A stretch of 8,586 nucleotides of DNA, from assembly GCA_015486505.1 (NCBI GenBank), contig WFRP01000210.1:1-8586 (forward strand), read 5' to 3'. The position numbers and the translations under genes were made by a program. Position 1 is the stretch's first letter. Each line of letters begins with the position of its first letter. Of this stretch, positions 1-4,771 are shown piece by piece. This DNA is from Pseudomonadota bacterium. GTDB lineage: Bacteria; Desulfobacterota; Anaeroferrophillalia; Anaeroferrophillales; Tharpellaceae. Below the pieces are notes generated by a model. It saw nothing but the letters and a program-made list of their open reading frames with translations. It made no database searches and was not told where the DNA came from.

Positions 1-2
1 CA

Positions 3-80
3 TTAGCATTGCAACTGTTTGAGCGTAAGCGAGTTTTGCAAGGCGGGCGCAGCGAGCGTAAGGAAAAACAGAAATCTTAA
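3..80 (+). CDS. Possible 3' end of an upstream gene (partial)
   Basis: One plus frame is open from the window edge to a TAA at 78-80 and would encode about 25 residues rich in Lys and Arg (FERKRVLQGGRSERKEKQKS near the end). A basic tail like this could end a membrane or DNA-binding protein. The stretch is short, its start lies outside the window, and the repeated GAGCGTAAG / GCGAGCGTAAGG wording looks more like intergenic sequence. It may be chance; no family is recognised. Confidence 0.2.
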   Translation, partial: LALQLFERKRVLQGGRSERKEKQKS

Positions 81-143
81 CGCCTGGCGGAGAAAAACCG
101 CGCCCGACTCCGGATTCGGCTAAATAGTTACAAAAAAGGTAAA

Positions 144-147
144 GAGG
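144..147 (+). promoter_or_regulatory. Ribosome binding site of the ExbB-like gene
   Basis: GAGG (within AAAGAGG) lies 6 bases before the ATG at 154 and supports that start. No convincing -35/-10 pair was found in 81-143. Confidence 0.6.
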
Positions 148-153
148 TTAACA

Positions 154-732
154 ATGCAATTTGTCAGCTGGTTTTTCAATAATTTCGGTCTCTTCTTCGG
201 CGCGGTCTTTCTGGTTTATCTCTATCTGATGATTAATCGTTTGACAATCATCTATGACTACCTGCGCTTTGTTTCGATTCGTGACTTAAGTTATCGGGAA
301 GAGGTCGGGCGGCGGGACGCGTTAAGCTTTCTGCAGCCGTTTTTCGCCCGGCTGCGGGGCACTTCAGGGGCCGGCCGGGAGTCGGTTATCGATGCAATCT
401 GGTCTGAAGTCGAGGGCCGGATCGGGATTCATTTTACCGCCTTGAACGGTTACGTCAATACGTTGATTCTGATCGGTTTCGCGGGGACGATTTTCGGCTC
501 AATCGGGGCTTTCAACCAGATGTTCAGCGGCCTTGCTCGGGGCGAAACCGCGACTGTGGTTTTTGCCGCGGCCTGGAACAGCGGCCTGGCCACCGCCCTC
601 TACACCTCACTCGGGGCCGGGGTTATCGGCGGCATTGTCGTAACCTTAATCTATTCCCGTTATCTGATGACGCGGATGAAACGCCTGGAAACCCTGGTTG
701 GGCTGCGGATCAGTGAAATTGTCACTTCTTGA
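154..732 (+). CDS. MotA/TolQ/ExbB-family proton channel protein
   Basis: This 192-residue inner-membrane protein has the three-span layout of the ExbB/TolQ/MotA family. Span 1 is at about 11-30, a cytoplasmic segment follows at 31-97, and the signature pair of spans lies at about 98-124 (GYVNTLILIGFAGTIFG) and 135-168 (WNSGLATALYTSLGAG). T112 and T147/T151 match the pore-lining threonines known in TolQ and ExbB. In this family a pentamer surrounds a dimer of the ExbD/TolR partner, and proton flow drives work across the periplasm. The partner is encoded next (889), followed by a lytic transglycosylase, so a peptidoglycan-related role is inferred. It is a little shorter than typical ExbB/TolQ (about 220-240 residues). 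Its stop codon coincides with the first bases of a palindromic repeat, so the original C-terminus may have been altered. Family confident; substrate system unknown. Confidence 0.85.
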   Translation: MQFVSWFFNNFGLFFGAVFLVYLYLMINRLTIIYDYLRFVSIRDLSYREEVGRRDALSFLQPFFARLRGTSGAGRESVIDAIWSEVEGRIGIHFTALNGYVNTLILIGFAGTIFGSIGAFNQMFSGLARGETATVVFAAAWNSGLATALYTSLGAGVIGGIVVTLIYSRYLMTRMKRLETLVGLRISEIVTS

Positions 733-829
733 TGGTGTCGTAAAAATCTCCATCTGCTGCGTTCCCCTCGCCGTGAGTGCAGCGCGGAAGTGCCCTTGGG
801 GTGCATATGAAGTTTTTTACTTAGCCATC
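731..829. repeat. Imperfect palindromic repeat (MITE/REP-like) between the exbB- and exbD-like genes
   Basis: The left arm starts GATGGTGTCGTAAAAATC (731) and the right arm ends TTTTTTACTTAGCCATC (829). The reverse complement of the right arm, GATGGCTAAGTAAAAAAC, aligns with the left arm, and the match continues inward (CCATCTGC against TCATATGC). A second TTTTTTACGA at about 842-851 could also pair with TCGTAAAAA at 739-747. Sequences of the form GATGG-TCGTAAAAA-...-TTTTTACGA-GCCATC are, from memory, common dispersed repeats in Desulfo- genomes. The element begins within the TGA stop of the upstream gene and fills most of the 156-bp gap to the downstream gene. Confidence 0.65.
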
Positions 830-888
830 GAACCTTTTGGTTTTTTACGAATTTATCACTTCTTTGAGCAGAAGGGGAGGTTTAAGCT

Positions 889-1362
889 ATGGCACGCTAT
901 CGCCGCGCCGGAGTAACCGGCATCGAGCAGCAGGTGGTTGATCCCGGAAAAGATCTTTTTGCCTATCTTTTTATCCTGATTATGGTTTTTTCATTTATGC
1001 TGCTGATGACAACTGAAGAACGCCACGCCCGGCAGCATAAGCAGCGGGCCCCTCAAAGTACCAAAGCCTCGAAATCGCAGCTTGCCGAAGTCGCGTTCGA
1101 CGCCATTGGCCGTCTCGAAAAAGACGGAAATGAAATCGCGATGTTCTTTGCCGATCACGAATATTTCCCACTGCGGGATCTTGATAAACTTAACGCTGAC
1201 GGCCGCATTATAATCTCAAAAACGAAAAATGGTGAAGTCAAACAGGTTATCTATCTCAGCACTGCCGATGCCGACAAGCTCTCTTTAGCCGAGTATCTTT
1301 CAGCTTTCAGTTTTCTCGGGGAACACGGTATTGATGTCGCGTTTGCCGACCGGGTGAATTAA
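889..1362 (+). CDS. ExbD/TolR-like periplasmic partner of the proton channel
   Basis: This 157-residue protein has a short basic cytoplasmic N-terminus (MARYRRAG), one membrane span at about 23-40 (LFAYLFILIMVFSFMLLM) and a periplasmic domain of about 115 residues. Asp22, at the start of the span, sits where ExbD and TolR carry their proton-accepting Asp; D18 is an alternative. The C-terminal part (DGRIIISKTK, VIYLSTADADKLS, LGEHGIDVAFAD) follows the ExbD pattern of short strands with a conserved Asp, then a helix ending in Gly-Ile. The family form PLVD.MLVLLI is not kept, so this is a divergent member. GGGGAGG about 8 bases before the ATG supports the start. The lytic transglycosylase begins one base after the stop, indicating translational coupling. 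A MotB-like role is possible, but no OmpA-type peptidoglycan-binding domain is present. Confidence 0.7.
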   Translation: MARYRRAGVTGIEQQVVDPGKDLFAYLFILIMVFSFMLLMTTEERHARQHKQRAPQSTKASKSQLAEVAFDAIGRLEKDGNEIAMFFADHEYFPLRDLDKLNADGRIIISKTKNGEVKQVIYLSTADADKLSLAEYLSAFSFLGEHGIDVAFADRVN

Positions 1363-1363
1363 A

Positions 1364-2149
1364 ATGACGAGATTTTATATTGCCATTCCGGCGGCGCTGA
1401 CCGTTTTGCTGCTTTGCGGAGCGGCAAGCGTTTCTGCGGCTCCGAAAAAAGGCGCAGATCCCTGGGCCAGCCTGCAGAAGTCATTTCCGCAAACCTCTGT
1501 AAAAACCCGGTCGGCGGCGGCCCTGCGGAAAACGCGCCCGGAAATTTCTCAAAATGACCCCTGGGCGCGCCTGCGCGAGATTGTAGTGCCGTTTTCCCTG
1601 GCCGATGATGAAAGATTAAACCGGGGCGCCGGGGCCGCCGTTGCCGAAAAAGTCCGGCGCAAACTTAAACCCTGGCGCAAACATATAGAGCGGGCCGCCC
1701 GGCTTTTTCAGGTGCCGACAGCGATTATTGAAGCGGTGATTATGGTCGAATCCGGCGGCAACCCCCAGGCTCAGGCCAAAAGCAGCAGTGCCGCAGGCTT
1801 AATGCAGACGATTAAAGCAACTTTTGCCGCCGGCCGCAGCGCTTTGCTAAAGATGGGGCTTGATTGTGCCGATAATCCTTATGATCCCGAAGCCTCAATT
1901 CTTGTCGGCAGCTGGTATCTGGGACAGATGTTTGACCGGGCCCGGGCCGACGGTAAACCCGGTGTCGGGACAAGATCGGCGATAAAGTCCTGGCGCTATC
2001 CGCTGCAATACTATTATTCCGGCCCCGGTCACGGCCGCAAAGCGGCCCCGAGGATTCTGATCTACAGCGGCGGTGAACAAATTTTAATCGATAAACCGGC
2101 TTACTCGCACAAGGTTATGGTCTGGGCCGAAAGCCTGGTAACAACCTGA
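1364..2149 (+). CDS. Secreted SLT-family lytic transglycosylase
   Basis: This enzyme cleaves the MurNAc-GlcNAc bond of peptidoglycan with formation of a 1,6-anhydro product. The 261-residue sequence has a signal peptide (residues 1-26, ending ASVSAA), a Pro/Lys-rich linker, and a lysozyme-like SLT domain at about 103-258. The catalytic Glu is E129 in VIMVESGGNP; the downstream SSSAAGLMQTI (G145-Q148 core) and NPYDPEASILVGSWYL (171-186) are the usual SLT motifs, followed by YYYSGPGHGR. The linker holds two copies of DPWA-x-L, at 32-37 and 65-70. The gene starts one base after the stop of the ExbD-like gene, so the two are probably translated together. No lipobox is visible, so it is predicted to be soluble periplasmic or secreted. 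The link to the ExbB/D-like pair suggests energised or localised wall cutting; this is inference. Confidence 0.88.
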   Translation: MTRFYIAIPAALTVLLLCGAASVSAAPKKGADPWASLQKSFPQTSVKTRSAAALRKTRPEISQNDPWARLREIVVPFSLADDERLNRGAGAAVAEKVRRKLKPWRKHIERAARLFQVPTAIIEAVIMVESGGNPQAQAKSSSAAGLMQTIKATFAAGRSALLKMGLDCADNPYDPEASILVGSWYLGQMFDRARADGKPGVGTRSAIKSWRYPLQYYYSGPGHGRKAAPRILIYSGGEQILIDKPAYSHKVMVWAESLVTT

Positions 2150-2190
2150 AAAGATTAACCCGTTGCAAGCAAAAAAGCGGGAGGTTGATT

Positions 2191-2301
2191 ATGAATAACA
2201 ACGATCGTGACGCCAACCCGGAAGTCGGAGAAAGATACTCAATTATCCGCCTGAGTTTAGGCGCCGTAATTCTGCTTATTTCCTACCTGCTGACCCATTA
2301 A
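2191..2301 (+). CDS. 36-residue single-span membrane protein
   Basis: ATG at 2191 is preceded by GGGAGG with about 5-bp spacing, one of the best ribosome sites in the window. The product has a polar N-terminus (MNNNDRDANPEVGERYSI) and then a hydrophobic span at about residues 22-34 (SLGAVILLISYLL), ending LLTH. The GERYSIIRLSLGAVILL wording loosely recalls the first span of the DUF2892/YgaP-type membrane domain (NVG..DR..RI.LG), but the protein is only about half that length. It lies 41 bp after the lytic transglycosylase and may belong to the same transcript. It could also be a 5' remnant of a longer membrane protein gene, because a decayed region follows directly. No function is assigned. 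Confidence 0.55.
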   Translation: MNNNDRDANPEVGERYSIIRLSLGAVILLISYLLTH

Positions 2302-2366
2302 AAATCAAAGAGAAATTTCCGGCTTGGCGGGCTTAACGGAATAATGCCTTTGCCCGAAGGAATTGA

Positions 2367-2537
2367 ATTGGGGGCAGGCTTGGAATTGGGCTTGGAATTG
2401 GGTTCGGCACCCGGCAAGAATTACAGCAAGGATTCGGCACCGCCCTGATTCTGTTGTTGATTTCGCTTATGCTGTTCACCGGAGCGGGAATTATTCGTAA
2501 AAAAACAACCCAACATCTATTTTTCAAGCGCCGTTGA
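2367..2537 (+). pseudogene. C-terminal remnant of an ABC transporter permease
   Basis: This frame has no start codon in context and is closed upstream by a TGA at 2364-2366. It reads a Gly-rich start, then ELQQGFGTALILLLISL and MLFTGAGIIRKK, and ends in a basic tail (FFKRR) at TGA 2535-2537. A hydrophobic last span introduced by Gly-x-x-x-Ala-Leu and closed by Arg/Lys is typical of importer permeases such as PstA/PstC and TupB. The next coding trace downstream is the end of an ABC ATPase, as expected for an importer operon. The 5' part is replaced by low-complexity sequence with a 12-bp tandem duplication (2377-2400). The permease identity rests on one span plus context, so the subfamily is uncertain. 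Confidence 0.5.
2377..2400 (+). repeat. Two tandem copies of a 12-bp unit (GGCTTGGAATTG)
   Basis: The unit occurs exactly twice in a row, flanked by degenerate versions (GAATTGAATTG before; GGTTCGGCACCC after, which recurs in part as ATTCGGCACCG at about 2432). It looks like replication slippage in decaying sequence at the edge of the permease remnant. Confidence 0.7.
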
Positions 2538-2603
2538 CTTTCATATTGAGGTGTCCCGGCACCGGTGAAATAAGTGAAAATTGCCGAAATTGAAAATCTG
2601 ATT

Positions 2604-2737
2604 TTAGTACCTTACAGGTTATTTTCTTGTTTTTTTCGACAGCTTTTTTCAACTGTAAAAACAAGAAAATGTTCTGATAAGAGTACTTATTTGCGGGCCG
2701 AAAAGGTTCGATTGGGTTGCGGGAGTCTGTTCCCGCA
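2604..2737 (+). mobile_element. Composite A-B hairpin element, copy 1 (134 bp)
   Basis: The unit runs from TTAGTACC to TCCCGCA and is followed at once by the TTAG that starts copy 2. Part A (2607-2686) is an 80-nt bulged hairpin: GTACCTTACAG with ATTTTCTTGTTTTT on the left and AAAAACAAGAAAAT with CTGATAAGAGTAC on the right, with a GTT/GTT internal loop and an inner ACAG/CTGT stem. Part B (2695-2737) starts GGGCCGAAAAGG and ends in the perfect stem TGCGGGA (2718-2724) / TCCCGCA (2731-2737) with a 6-nt loop. There are no terminal inverted repeats and no coding capacity. Insertion is shown by the in-frame ATPase pieces on either side of the tandem pair. Confidence 0.75.
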
Positions 2738-2886
2738 TTAGTACCTTACAGGTTATTTTCTGCACCAAAAAACAAGATTTAATAATCAGAAAATGTTCTG
2801 ATAAGAGTACTTATTTGCGGGCCATCGGATTGCCCCTGGGTACGGGCCGAGAAGGCTCCGATTGGGTTGCGGGATTTGTTCCCGCA
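2738..2886 (+). mobile_element. Composite A-B hairpin element, copy 2 (149 bp)
   Basis: Part A (2741-2810, 70 nt) keeps the ends GTACCTTACAGGTTATTTTCT and AGAAAATGTTCTGATAAG but has a different centre. ATTTTCTG now pairs with CAGAAAAT, so the stem is preserved while its sequence changes. Part B carries an extra 25 bp (about 2824-2848, bounded by two GGGCC) and then GAGAAGGCTCCGATTGGG with the stem TGCGGGA (2868-2874) / TCCCGCA (2880-2886) around a 5-nt loop. It is followed by TTAG (2887-2890), which rejoins the ATPase remnant. Confidence 0.75.
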
Positions 2887-2975
2887 TTAGATCTTAAGGA
2901 TCGCTGCTCTCTGATAATGGTTTCGCACGATTTGAATCAGGTCGAAAGAATTACCGATAACGTGGTCGAACTTAA

Positions 2976-3017
2976 GGCCGGAAAGGCTTGATTGGGTTTG
3001 CGGGATTTATCCCCGCA
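2976..3017 (+). repeat. Third copy of the B stem-loop, overlapping the end of the ATPase remnant
   Basis: GGCCGGAAAGGCTTGATTGG followed by TTTGCGGGATTTATCCCCGCA aligns with the B parts of copies 1 and 2 over about 42 bp. The stem is TGCGGG (2999-3004) / CCCGCA (3012-3017). It covers the last five ATPase codons and the TGA at 2989-2991. Either it is a solo B remnant that replaced the gene's end, or B was originally acquired from this gene end and its terminator. The short T run expected of an intrinsic terminator is lacking. Confidence 0.6.
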
Positions 3018-3071
3018 TCAAATTTTAGTGACAGGGTTACATTTTGGTGTGGAGTTTTTGTCGGGAATTTG

Positions 3072-3100
3072 TTATCAGAACATCGATGAACCAGTATAAT
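3072..3100 (+). promoter_or_regulatory. Sigma-70-type promoter of the TRAP operon
   Basis: -35 TTATCA (3072-3077, 4 of 6 consensus bases) and -10 TATAAT (3095-3100, perfect) are separated by 17 bp. Transcription would start near 3107, giving a leader of about 47 nt before the ATG at 3154. No operator palindrome stands out. Confidence 0.6.
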
Positions 3101-3153
3101 CAGCGAAAAAAACAGCATGATTGTTGAATAATCGGTGGCAAAATGGGGGGATT

Positions 3154-4194
3154 ATGGCAAAAATCAGCGGTTTAAAGTCTTTTTTTTGGTTGGTTTTTCT
3201 TTTTTCAGCTTTGTTTTTTTTCAGCGGCAAGGTTATGGCCGGGCCGGTGCTTAAAATTGGGCATGTGGCGCCGCCGTTTCATGGGCAGCATATCGGCCTT
3301 GAATATTTTGCTCAGTATCTTAAAGAGCACAGCGACGAGCGCTGGCAGTGCAAGATCTTTCCTTCGGGAGAACTCGGCGGTGAGCGTTCTCTGGCCGAGC
3401 AGGTGCAGACCGGCACCCTGCCGATGGCGGTGGTCACCACGGCTGTACTTTCCAATTTTGTCCCTGAAATCGGCGTGGTCGATCTGCCTTTTCTCTTTCC
3501 GGATCTGCTGACGGCTCACGCCGTTTTGGACGGCCCCATCCGCAAGAAGTTATTTGCCTTTTTCCCGAACCGCGGTTTTATCGCGCTGACCTTTATGGAG
3601 AATGAATTTCGGGATCTGACCAACTCCAAACATCCGGTTCACACCCCGGCCGACCTTAAGGGGTTGAAAATCAGAACGATGGAGAGCCCGATTTTAATCG
3701 ATACCTTCAAGGCCCTGGGGGCGGAACCGGTGCCGATGCCGTTCCCCGAGGTCTACAGCGCTTTGGAACAGGGGGTTATCGATGGCCAGGATAATCCGCT
3801 TTTTGTCTCAATTCTGGTTAAATTCCTGGAGGTTAACCCTTTTATAACCAAAACTCAACACGTTCTGACCGAAACCGTGATGATTATTAACCGGGATTTC
3901 TGGGAACGGCTTTCACCGGCGGATAAAAAACTTTTTCGGACGGCCGCCGGTGAGGCGACGATTATCAACCGGGCGGTCAATCTTCAGGGTGAGTTGAAAC
4001 TGCCGCGGCTGGGCATAAGTATTCCCGCTTATCTGCGTGAGAAAAAGATTAAGTGCGTCAAATTAACTCCGGAACAGCGGCAGCTGTTCAAAAAGGCGGT
4101 GGTCCCGGTTTATAAAAAATACCGGAACAAGATCGGCGCGGAAATTTTTGACGCGATGCTGGCCCGGGTTAAGGAGCAGCAGGGCCGGCAATAA
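3154..4194 (+). CDS. dctP: TRAP transporter solute-binding protein, DctP family
   Basis: This periplasmic receptor delivers a solute to the DctQM membrane complex. From the ATG at 3154 it has 346 residues, with a signal peptide of about 29 residues (basic start MAKISGLK, long hydrophobic core, KVMA before GPVLKIGHV). Family landmarks are FPSGELGGERSLAEQVQTG, the substrate-carboxylate Arg at residue 174 in LKGLKIRTMESP, and FPEVYSALEQGVIDGQDNP. An upstream in-frame TTG at 3121 is possible, but the ATG has a G-rich site (GGGGGG) 4 bases before it and gives a proper signal peptide. The DctQ gene follows after one base. The Arg implies an organic-acid type ligand; sialate, C4-dicarboxylate, keto acid or other cannot be told apart from sequence alone. 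Confidence 0.92.
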   Translation: MAKISGLKSFFWLVFLFSALFFFSGKVMAGPVLKIGHVAPPFHGQHIGLEYFAQYLKEHSDERWQCKIFPSGELGGERSLAEQVQTGTLPMAVVTTAVLSNFVPEIGVVDLPFLFPDLLTAHAVLDGPIRKKLFAFFPNRGFIALTFMENEFRDLTNSKHPVHTPADLKGLKIRTMESPILIDTFKALGAEPVPMPFPEVYSALEQGVIDGQDNPLFVSILVKFLEVNPFITKTQHVLTETVMIINRDFWERLSPADKKLFRTAAGEATIINRAVNLQGELKLPRLGISIPAYLREKKIKCVKLTPEQRQLFKKAVVPVYKKYRNKIGAEIFDAMLARVKEQQGRQ

Positions 4195-4195
4195 A

Positions 4196-4771
4196 ATGAG
4201 TTGTTTCTGCGGGCGGAAATTGCTGATGCGCTATCGCGAAAAAGCACGGAAGATTGAGGGTTTGCTTCTCGGCTGGTTATTGCTGGGGATGGCTCTGCTT
4301 GCCTTTGTCCAGGTGGTGATGCGTTATTTTTTTCACTCCGGTTTATCCTGGGGTGATGAGGTGAATCGTTACCTTGGGGTCGTCCTGACCTTTGTCGGGG
4401 CAGCTTTGGGGGTGGAAAAAGGCAGCCACTTTTCTATGGATGTTCTTTATCGGGTTTTGCCGGAGAGATTGCAGCCGCTGCTGAAAAAACTGATCTATCT
4501 CTTGTCCGCGCTTATCTATGCCGGGGTCGCCGGCTTTGGGATAATCCAGGTCGGCCGCCTCTATCATTTTCATTCGCAATCACCCGCGCTGCAGCTGCCG
4601 ATGTATATTCCCTACCTGATTATTCCTTTAGGCTGCACCCTGATGGCCTGGCGCAGTTTATGTCTGATTTTTAGGGGCGGAGCCGGAAACGGGGCCGGGA
4701 TTGATGGTGATATTGCTGAATCCGGCCCGGAGTCTGCCAATACTCCTGACGGACAGAGAGAAAAACGCTGA
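4196..4771 (+). CDS. dctQ: TRAP transporter small membrane subunit, DctQ family
   Basis: The 191-residue protein has four predicted spans at about 23-45, 58-74, 97-119 and 135-156, as in the DctQ family, which links the receptor to the DctM transport domain. Family motifs are WGDEVNRYLGVVLTFVGAA (52-70) and GSHFSMDVLYRVLP (76-89). The C-terminus from residue 160 is a Gly/Ser/Glu-rich tail (GGAGNGAGIDGD...) longer than usual and probably disordered. The start is uncertain: ATG at 4196 lies one base after the DctP stop, and ATG at 4226 (MRYREKARKIEG) would drop a Cys-containing leader and has GGCGG 10 bases upstream. The stop overlaps the DctM start (TGATG), which indicates coupling. Confidence 0.9.
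   Translation: MSCFCGRKLLMRYREKARKIEGLLLGWLLLGMALLAFVQVVMRYFFHSGLSWGDEVNRYLGVVLTFVGAALGVEKGSHFSMDVLYRVLPERLQPLLKKLIYLLSALIYAGVAGFGIIQVGRLYHFHSQSPALQLPMYIPYLIIPLGCTLMAWRSLCLIFRGGAGNGAGIDGDIAESGPESANTPDGQREKR

Larger units (their letters stand above)
2574..2991 (+). pseudogene. ABC ATPase C-terminal remnant interrupted by a 283-bp repeat insertion
   Basis: The first piece (2574-2606) reads VKIAEIENLIL and the second (2890-2991) reads DLKDRCSLIMVSHDLNQ, VERITDNVVELKAGKA, stop. Together they match the part of an ABC ATPase after the D-loop: a helix of the K-I-x-x-I-x-x-L-I-x-x-L-K type, the strand SLIMVS, the H-loop His in SHDLNQ, and the closing strand VVELKAGK. PstB-like and related importer ATPases share this pattern. 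TTAG flanks the insert; joining 2607 to 2891 keeps the reading frame (TTA-GAT-CTT). Walker A, Q-loop, signature and Walker B are absent, because only 36 bp separate this remnant from the permease stop. About 150 codons were therefore lost in an earlier or separate deletion. Just upstream, a shifted frame (CPGTGEISE, about 2552-2578) may be more of the same helix after a frameshift. The gene is certainly non-functional. Confidence 0.75.

Noticed and set aside
698..916. Plus-strand open frame spanning the exbB-exbD gap
   Set aside because: It runs through the palindromic repeat and overlaps both real genes; no ribosome site and no recognisable composition.
154..2149. Zorya-type defence system (MotA/MotB-like genes)
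   Set aside because: The channel protein lacks the long ZorA C-terminal tail, the partner has no OmpA-like domain, and no helicase or nuclease gene follows.
2344..2451. 34-codon plus frame (MPLPEGIELGAG...)
   Set aside because: The Gly-Leu-Glu repeats come from the 12-bp tandem duplication, and there is no ribosome site; probably chance.
2333..2527. Minus-strand open frame of 64 codons
   Set aside because: Pro/Ser-rich translation produced by the antisense of a low-complexity repeat; the plus-strand permease trace explains the region better.
2574..2741. 55-codon frame starting GTG with a plausible first helix, as a real small gene
   Set aside because: Most of it is hairpin repeat read by chance; the first 11 codons are explained as ATPase sequence that continues after the insert.
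2604..3017. CRISPR array or integron attC cassette array
   Set aside because: There are only two or three units of unequal length with no unique spacers, and no GTTRRRY/RYYYAAC core sites of attC.
3020..3071. Sigma-54 promoter or riboswitch before the TRAP operon
   Set aside because: No GG-N10-GC pair with the right context and no multi-helix leader; the sigma-70 pair at 3072-3100 is sufficient.
3121..3153. Upstream TTG start for DctP
   Set aside because: It would place 11 polar residues before the signal peptide and has no ribosome site; ATG at 3154 is better.
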